Under the pieces are notes generated by a model. That model had not been told where the DNA came from. It ran no database searches and saw only the letters and a list, made by a program, of their open reading frames with translations. From an uncultured Collinsella sp. (GTDB lineage Bacteria > Actinomycetota > Coriobacteriia > Coriobacteriales > Coriobacteriaceae), in the NCBI GenBank assembly GCA_900552185.1, contig URYT01000073.1, positions 1-8,415 on the forward strand: a stretch of 8,415 nt of DNA. Reading direction: 5' to 3'. This document shows, piece by piece, positions 4,034 to 8,415 of the stretch (position 1 is the first letter of the stretch; each line of letters begins with the position of its first letter). The translations under genes and the position numbers were made by a program.

Positions 4034-6610
4034 ATGTGCGATTGCACAGATCATAAGGACGAGATCCCTGCCTACGACGCGCAGGCCATTGAGTCCAAGT
4101 GGATGAAGGCCTGGGAGGACTCCAACCTCTTTGCCGTCGACACAGACGACAGCAAGCCCAAGAAGTACGTGCTCGAGATGTTCCCTTATCCGTCGGGCGA
4201 CCTGCATATGGGCCACGCGCGCAACTATACCATCGGCGATGCCATGGCCCGTCAGGCCCGCATGCGCGGTTATGACGTGCTGCACCCCATCGGCTTTGAC
4301 GCCTTTGGCCTGCCTGCCGAGAACGCCGCCATCAAGCACAACACGCAGGCTGCTGCCTGGACGTATAAGAACATGGACCAGGCGCTCGCCACGATGAAGC
4401 GCATGGGCTTCTCCTACGATCTGGATCGCATGGTCAAGACCTGCAGCCCCGACTACTACCGCTGGGGTCAGTGGATCTTTGAGAAGCTGTGGGAAAAGGG
4501 CCTGGTCTACCGCAAGAAGAACCCGGTCAACTGGTGCCCTAACTGCAAGACCGTTCTGGCCAACGAGCAGGTCACCGAGGGTAAGTGCTGGCGCTGCGGC
4601 ACCGAGCCCGAGAAGCGCGACCTTGAGCAGTGGTACTTCAAGATCACCGAGTACTCCCAGGAGCTGCTCGACGACCTGGAGAAGCTCCCCGGCTGGCCCG
4701 AGCGCGTCAAGCAGATGCAGGCCAACTGGATCGGTCGCTCCGAGGGCGCCGAGGTCGACTTTACCCTGTGCGACCAGGATGGCGAGCCCATCGAGGGCGA
4801 TGAGGGCAAGATCACCGTCTTCACCACGCGTGCCGATACCCTTTTTGGCGTCTCCTTCTTTGTCCTGGCTCCCGAGTACGCCGGCCTGCACGAGCTCGTC
4901 GAGGGCACGGAGTACGAGGAGGCCGTCACTAAGATCGTCGAGGACTCCAAGCATATCTCTGCCGTCGAGCGTGCCCAGGGCACCCTCGAGAAGCACGGTG
5001 CCTTCACGGGCCGCTATGTGGTAAACCCCGTCAACGGCGAGAAGGTCCCCGTGTGGGTTGCCGATTATGTCGTTGCCGACTACGGTACCGGTGCCGTCAT
5101 GGCCGTTCCCTGTGGCGACCAGCGCGACTTTGAGTTTGCCCGTAAGTACGACCTGCCGATCGTGCCGATCATCCTGGACGATGACGATCGTGCTGCCGTC
5201 GAGGCCAGCGGCGAGACCATCGATACCTTCCATGCCGAGACCGTCGACTGGGATTGCGCTCACGCTGCCGAGGGCACGCTCGTCCAGTCCGGCAAGTACA
5301 CCGGCATGCGCGGCGGTAAGCACTCCGAGGGCGAGGCTGCAATCGTGGCCGACCTCGAGGCCATGGGCTGTGGTCGTCGCAAGGTCGAGTTCCGTCTGCG
5401 CGACTGGCTCATTTCCCGTCAGCGCTATTGGGGCAACCCCATCCCGGCCATCCACTGCGAGCACTGCGGCATCGTGCCCGTGCCCGAGGATCAGCTGCCG
5501 GTGACGCTGCCCGAGAACCTGGACCTGGGCGCAGGCGAGACCCTAGCCGAGTGCAAGGAGTTCTACGAGACCACCTGCCCGGTCTGCGGTCGCCCGGCCA
5601 AGCGCGAGACCGATACCATGGACACCTTCACCTGCTCCAGCTGGTATTACCTGCGCTATACCGACCCGCACAACACCGAGCTGCCCTTCTCCAAGGAAGC
5701 CGCCGACCGTTGGATGCCCGTCGATAACTACATCGGTGGCATCGAGCATGCCATTCTGCACCTGCTCTACAGTCGCTTCTTTACCAAGGCCCTGCGCGAC
5801 CTGGGCCTGCTGAGCGTGGACGAGCCCTTCACCAACCTACTGTGCCAAGGCATGGTTAAGGACGAGAACGGTGACACCATGTCCAAGTCCAAGGGCAATG
5901 TCGTGCCCCCGAGCTCGGTCATCGAGCCCTACGGCGCCGACACCATGCGTTTGGCGATCCTGTTTATCGCCCCGCCCGAGAAGGACTTCGACTGGGATCC
6001 CAAGGCCGTTGAGGGCGCCAACCGCTTCATCAAGCGCGCTTGGCGTATCGTTTGGCAGCTCGTCCAGTCCGGTGACTCTAACGTGGCCTTCGACAAGTCC
6101 GCGCTCGACGAGGTTGCGATGAAGCTCTATCGCGAGCGTCACCGCACCATCGCCAAGTGCACCGAGGACTTCGATCGCGGCCAGTTCAACACCGCGATCT
6201 CGGCCGTCATGGAGCTCGTCAACGCGGCGAGCGCCTACCTCAACGCCACCGAGGGTACCGCCCGCGACAAGGCGCTGTGCTACGGCGTGGCTAAGGATAT
6301 CGTGAGCGTCCTTGCCCCCATCTGCCCGTTCTGGGCCGACGAGCTGTGGCACGAGGCGCTTGGCTGCGAGGGCAACGCCTACACCGCCGCCTGGCCCGAG
6401 TTTGACCTGGCCGAGTCCGTTGAGGACACGGTGCAGATCGTGGTCCAGGTGCTCGGCAAGGTCCGCGGCCGCGTCGACGTTGCCCGCGATGCCTCCAACG
6501 AGGAGATGCAGGCTGCCGCCGAGGCCGCCGTCGCCAAGTGGCTCGAGGGCAAGACGGTCGTCAAGGCCATCTGCGTGCCCGGCAAGCTGGTCAACTTGGT
6601 GGTCAAGTAA
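4034..6610 (+). CDS. leuS: Leucyl-tRNA synthetase
   Basis: This class I aminoacyl-tRNA synthetase attaches leucine to tRNA-Leu in the cytoplasm and edits mischarged amino acids. It has 858 residues, normal for bacterial LeuRS. The HIGH motif is HMGH at 58-61 (after PYPSGDL). A four-cysteine zinc site lies at C168, C171, C185 and C188. The CP1 editing domain includes TTRADT at 264-269 and GDQRDFEFA, whose aspartates D362 and D365 correspond to the E. coli editing-site aspartates. The class I KMSKS loop is TMSKS at 615-619, followed by an anticodon-binding helical domain and a C-terminal tail. AAAGGAG lies 5 bases before the ATG. The N-terminus MCDCTDHKDE carries an extra Cys/His-rich stretch. 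In the editing pocket, CG replaces the GH that precedes DQRD in E. coli. It is transcribed alone, from a structured leader to a strong terminator. Confidence 0.98.
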   Translation: MCDCTDHKDEIPAYDAQAIESKWMKAWEDSNLFAVDTDDSKPKKYVLEMFPYPSGDLHMGHARNYTIGDAMARQARMRGYDVLHPIGFDAFGLPAENAAIKHNTQAAAWTYKNMDQALATMKRMGFSYDLDRMVKTCSPDYYRWGQWIFEKLWEKGLVYRKKNPVNWCPNCKTVLANEQVTEGKCWRCGTEPEKRDLEQWYFKITEYSQELLDDLEKLPGWPERVKQMQANWIGRSEGAEVDFTLCDQDGEPIEGDEGKITVFTTRADTLFGVSFFVLAPEYAGLHELVEGTEYEEAVTKIVEDSKHISAVERAQGTLEKHGAFTGRYVVNPVNGEKVPVWVADYVVADYGTGAVMAVPCGDQRDFEFARKYDLPIVPIILDDDDRAAVEASGETIDTFHAETVDWDCAHAAEGTLVQSGKYTGMRGGKHSEGEAAIVADLEAMGCGRRKVEFRLRDWLISRQRYWGNPIPAIHCEHCGIVPVPEDQLPVTLPENLDLGAGETLAECKEFYETTCPVCGRPAKRETDTMDTFTCSSWYYLRYTDPHNTELPFSKEAADRWMPVDNYIGGIEHAILHLLYSRFFTKALRDLGLLSVDEPFTNLLCQGMVKDENGDTMSKSKGNVVPPSSVIEPYGADTMRLAILFIAPPEKDFDWDPKAVEGANRFIKRAWRIVWQLVQSGDSNVAFDKSALDEVAMKLYRERHRTIAKCTEDFDRGQFNTAISAVMELVNAASAYLNATEGTARDKALCYGVAKDIVSVLAPICPFWADELWHEALGCEGNAYTAAWPEFDLAESVEDTVQIVVQVLGKVRGRVDVARDASNEEMQAAAEAAVAKWLEGKTVVKAICVPGKLVNLVVK

Positions 6611-6636
6611 GCGCTGCGCGCTTAGCTGACGCATAA

Positions 6637-6681
6637 AAGACGAGGGACGGTCCGGATGGGTCGTCCCTCGTCTTATATATC
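6637..6681 (+). terminator. Intrinsic terminator of leuS
   Basis: Bases 6637-6653 pair with 6658-6674 over 17 positions (two G-U wobbles) around the loop GGAT. The outer 13 bp, AAGACGAGGGACG and its complement, are perfect. The tail TTATATATCTGTTT is AT-rich. It begins 26 bases after the leuS stop. The next 150 bases or so (about 6682-6832) show no gene, tRNA or clear repeat apart from a 10-bp palindrome ACCTGCAGGT at 6812-6821, close before the rimP promoter. Confidence 0.8.
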
Positions 6682-6832
6682 TGTTTGCCACAGTGCCTAG
6701 TCCTGTCTTTTACGGAATGTGAACCAGGTCCCTAAAGTAGACGTTGCCCGTTGCCTCATGGAATCTTTAGTCCAATTGTCCTATTCTTGTGGAGAAGCTG
6801 TGCGCACGCTGACCTGCAGGTTCGTACTGTGC

Positions 6833-6861
6833 TTGCACGTTTCCGCAGCTATTGGTATAGT
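6833..6861 (+). promoter_or_regulatory. Promoter of the rimP-nusA operon
   Basis: TTGCAC (6833-6838) and TATAGT (6856-6861) are separated by exactly 17 bases, and TGG precedes the -10, giving an extended -10. This is the best promoter match in the window. Transcription would start near 6868, about 70 bases before the rimP ATG, so the hairpin at 6887-6919 would be transcribed as leader. Confidence 0.7.
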
Positions 6862-6886
6862 TTGTTTGCAAATGAAGTTGTAATTG

Positions 6887-6919
6887 AAAGAAGTGGGGTT
6901 TCGGCCCCGCTTCTTTTTT
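6887..6919 (+). terminator. Leader terminator/attenuator before rimP-nusA
   Basis: Bases 6887-6898 pair with 6905-6916 (12 bp, one G-U) around the loop TTTCGG, and a T6 run covers 6914-6919. This is a textbook intrinsic terminator, yet it lies after the operon promoter (start near 6868) and just 8 bases before the GGAGG that serves rimP. It therefore probably acts as an attenuator. Because nusA is in the operon and NusA enhances pausing and intrinsic termination, feedback by NusA is a reasonable inference; leader termination affecting nusA operons is, as I recall, documented in Bacillus subtilis. No competing anti-terminator fold is obvious in the short leader. Confidence 0.7.
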
Positions 6920-6939
6920 GTATGGATGGAGGTGCCGCA

Positions 6940-7434
6940 ATGGTCAAGACCAAGACCGAGCAGGCGATCATCGACGCGCTCGAGGCCGTCGCTCCCCAGC
7001 ACGATGTCGACATCGTCGACGTCGAGCTTGTGGGTGCCACCAAGGCCCCCTGTGTACGCGTGCGTATCGAGGGTGCCGAGGGTCAGAGCCTGTCGCTCAA
7101 CGACGTCACGGCCAACACCAAATGGGTCGGCGATGTGATTGAGGAGCTCGACCCCATCTCTTCGAGCTATACGCTCGAGGTGTCGAGCCCGGGTATGGCG
7201 CGCCCGCTACGCCGCCCGTGCGACTTTGTCCGCTTTGTGGGCGAGAACTGTGAGCTCACCTCCACCGCCACCGAGGGCCGTCGCAAGTACGCCGGCAAGA
7301 TTGCCGCCGCCACCGAGACGAACGTGACCCTTGAGCTCGAGGGCGGCGAGTCCGTTACCCTCGATTTCTCTGATGTTAAAAAGTGCAAGTTGAAGCCCAC
7401 CTACGACTTCAAGCCCGCGAAGGAAGGAAAGTAA
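6940..7434 (+). CDS. rimP: Ribosome maturation factor RimP
   Basis: RimP helps assemble the 30S subunit in the cytoplasm. The 164-residue product shows the family layout: an N-terminal alpha/beta domain (about 1-90) ending in the signature YTLEVSSPGMARPLRRP (77-93), then an SH3-like domain (about 94-155). The start at 6940 follows GGAGG with 7 bases of spacing and gives the usual length and N-terminus (MVKTKTEQAIIDALE). The frame is open upstream to a TTG at 6751, but that stretch runs through the promoter and terminator and is not coding. Its stop codon is one base from the nusA start, so the two genes are surely cotranscribed and probably translationally coupled. Confidence 0.95.
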   Translation: MVKTKTEQAIIDALEAVAPQHDVDIVDVELVGATKAPCVRVRIEGAEGQSLSLNDVTANTKWVGDVIEELDPISSSYTLEVSSPGMARPLRRPCDFVRFVGENCELTSTATEGRRKYAGKIAAATETNVTLELEGGESVTLDFSDVKKCKLKPTYDFKPAKEGK

Positions 7435-7435
7435 G

Positions 7436-8415
7436 ATGGCAGCATCCGACATGATGTCCGCCCTGATGGAGCTTTGCCAGGAGAAGCACATCGACCAGCT
7501 CTACCTGATCGACCGCCTGGAGCAGTCGCTCGCCAAGAGCTATGCCGAGATCCTGCATCTTGAGTGGGGCGCCAAGGTGACCATCGACCGCACCACCGGT
7601 AAGATCTACGTCTACCGCCTGGAGCCGATTGACGATTCCATGGACGAGGAGGGCAACTTCACCGAGTTTGAGGAGATCGACGTCACCCCCAAGAACACGA
7701 GCCGCATAGCTGCCCAGCACGCCAAGGCCGAGATCAACGCCATCGTGCGTAACTCCGCTCGCGAGCAGATCTACGAGGAGTTCTCCGGCCGCATCGGTGA
7801 CCTCATCAGCGGTACCGTGCTGCAGTCCACACCCGACTTCACGATTGTCAAGATTCGCGAGGGCGTCGAGGCCGAGCTGCCGCACTTCGACCAGCGCCGT
7901 TACGAGAACGAGCGCAACGAGCGTCCGATGGGCGAGCGCTACCTGCACAACCAGCACATCAAGGCCGTGATCATCGACGTTCGCGACCCCAACTCCAACC
8001 TGCAGCCGGTTCGTGGCGAGCACAGCCGTCCGCCGATTGTCATCTCCCGTACCCACCCCGAGCTCATGCGTCGTCTGTTTGAGCAGGAGGTGCCCGAGAT
8101 CTATGAGGGCACCGTCCAGATCAAGTCGATCGCCCGCGAGCCCGGCCAGCGTTCCAAGGTTGCCGTCCACTCGCTCGACGATCGTCTGGATCCCGTGGGC
8201 GCCTGCGTCGGCCCCAAGGGCAGCCGTGTTCGCGCTGTCGTGGGCGAGCTCCGTGGCGAGCGCGTCGACGTCATCCTTTGGGATGCCGATCCTGCCGTCT
8301 ACGTCGCCAACGCCCTTTCGCCTGCCAAGGTCACCCGCGTCCTCATCGACGAGGAGAAGGCTTACGCCGGCGTCATCGTGCCCGACGACCAGCTGTCCCT
8401 CGCCATCGGCAAGGA
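7436..8415 (+). CDS. nusA: Transcription elongation/termination factor NusA (3' end beyond window)
   Basis: NusA binds RNA polymerase and nascent RNA and modulates pausing, termination and antitermination. The window holds the first 326 codons plus two bases. Visible domains in order are the N-terminal RNA-polymerase-binding domain (about 1-115), the S1 domain (about 120-195, starting near GRIGDLISGTVLQ), and KH1 (about 215-290) with EIYEGTVQIKSIAREPGQRS and the GPKG loop at 259-262 in DPVGACVGPKGSRV. The start of KH2 reads PDDQLSLAIGK at the window edge. The ATG follows AAGGAAGG (7420-7427) by 8 bases, overlapping the end of rimP. The 3' part of the gene is missing only because the window ends; infB and rbfA are the genes usually found next. 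Confidence 0.97.
   Translation, partial: MAASDMMSALMELCQEKHIDQLYLIDRLEQSLAKSYAEILHLEWGAKVTIDRTTGKIYVYRLEPIDDSMDEEGNFTEFEEIDVTPKNTSRIAAQHAKAEINAIVRNSAREQIYEEFSGRIGDLISGTVLQSTPDFTIVKIREGVEAELPHFDQRRYENERNERPMGERYLHNQHIKAVIIDVRDPNSNLQPVRGEHSRPPIVISRTHPELMRRLFEQEVPEIYEGTVQIKSIAREPGQRSKVAVHSLDDRLDPVGACVGPKGSRVRAVVGELRGERVDVILWDADPAVYVANALSPAKVTRVLIDEEKAYAGVIVPDDQLSLAIGK

Noticed and set aside
3995..5464. Long minus-strand open frame (489 codons) opposite leuS
   Set aside because: It lies antisense to unmistakable LeuRS coding sequence, has low-complexity G/L/V/D-rich composition typical of the reverse of GC-rich codons, and has no recognisable motif.
6675..6832. A tRNA or small RNA gene before the rimP promoter
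   Set aside because: In some bacteria a tRNA precedes rimP, but no cloverleaf, T-loop GTTCNANNC or CCA end could be fitted here.
6751..6939. N-terminal extension of rimP from an upstream TTG
   Set aside because: It would run through a good promoter and an intrinsic terminator, and RimP has its normal length from the ATG at 6940 with GGAGG before it.
7409..8170. Minus-strand open frame (253 codons) opposite nusA
   Set aside because: It is an antisense shadow of clear NusA coding sequence; no domain is recognisable.

Overview
The window looks like the chromosome of a high-GC gut actinobacterium of the class Coriobacteriia, most likely Collinsella. The evidence is the codon choice (mostly GAG, AAG, CTC/CTG, GCC), the gene content, and a first gene that resembles a family I associate with this group. 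This assignment is made from memory of the families; no search was run. I see no phage, transposase, CRISPR, rRNA or tRNA gene.

Layout. (1) Positions 1-1516 are accessory. One gene of unknown function (110-1339) ends in a DUF559/Vsr-like nuclease-fold segment. A 17-bp repeat lies on both sides of it, at 7-23 and 1469-1485, with a third inverted copy at 1362-1378. (2) Positions 1517-1846 on the minus strand encode a small stand-alone ModE-like winged-helix regulator with a perfect hairpin in its leader. (3) Positions 1847-2151 (305 bases) have no gene. They hold that hairpin, two short dyads, a 27-bp dyad over the guaB -10 box, and a GC-rich leader hairpin. (4) guaB (2152-3663) encodes IMP dehydrogenase of the unusual type known from the protist Tritrichomonas foetus, identical in length and active-site numbering. 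(5) Positions 3664-4033 (370 bases) have no clear gene. They hold a long imperfect hairpin, a strong 15-bp hairpin that probably ends guaB transcription, an extended -10 promoter candidate, and a 119-nt inverted repeat just before leuS. (6) leuS (4034-6610) encodes leucyl-tRNA synthetase and is followed by an intrinsic terminator. (7) Positions 6611-6939 (329 bases) hold that terminator, about 150 bases in which I recognise nothing except a 10-bp palindrome, then a well-formed promoter and a second intrinsic terminator placed between promoter and gene. (8) rimP (6940-7434) and nusA (7436 to the window end, incomplete) form the start of the usual rimP-nusA(-infB-rbfA) operon.

The genes serve GTP synthesis (guaB), tRNA charging (leuS), 30S ribosome maturation (rimP) and transcription elongation/termination (nusA). 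Each of the three housekeeping units appears to have its own promoter and a structured leader. The points most worth a second look are the repeat-bracketed accessory gene, the T. foetus-type IMPDH, the long inverted repeat in the leuS leader, and the leader terminator before rimP-nusA, which would suit feedback control by NusA.
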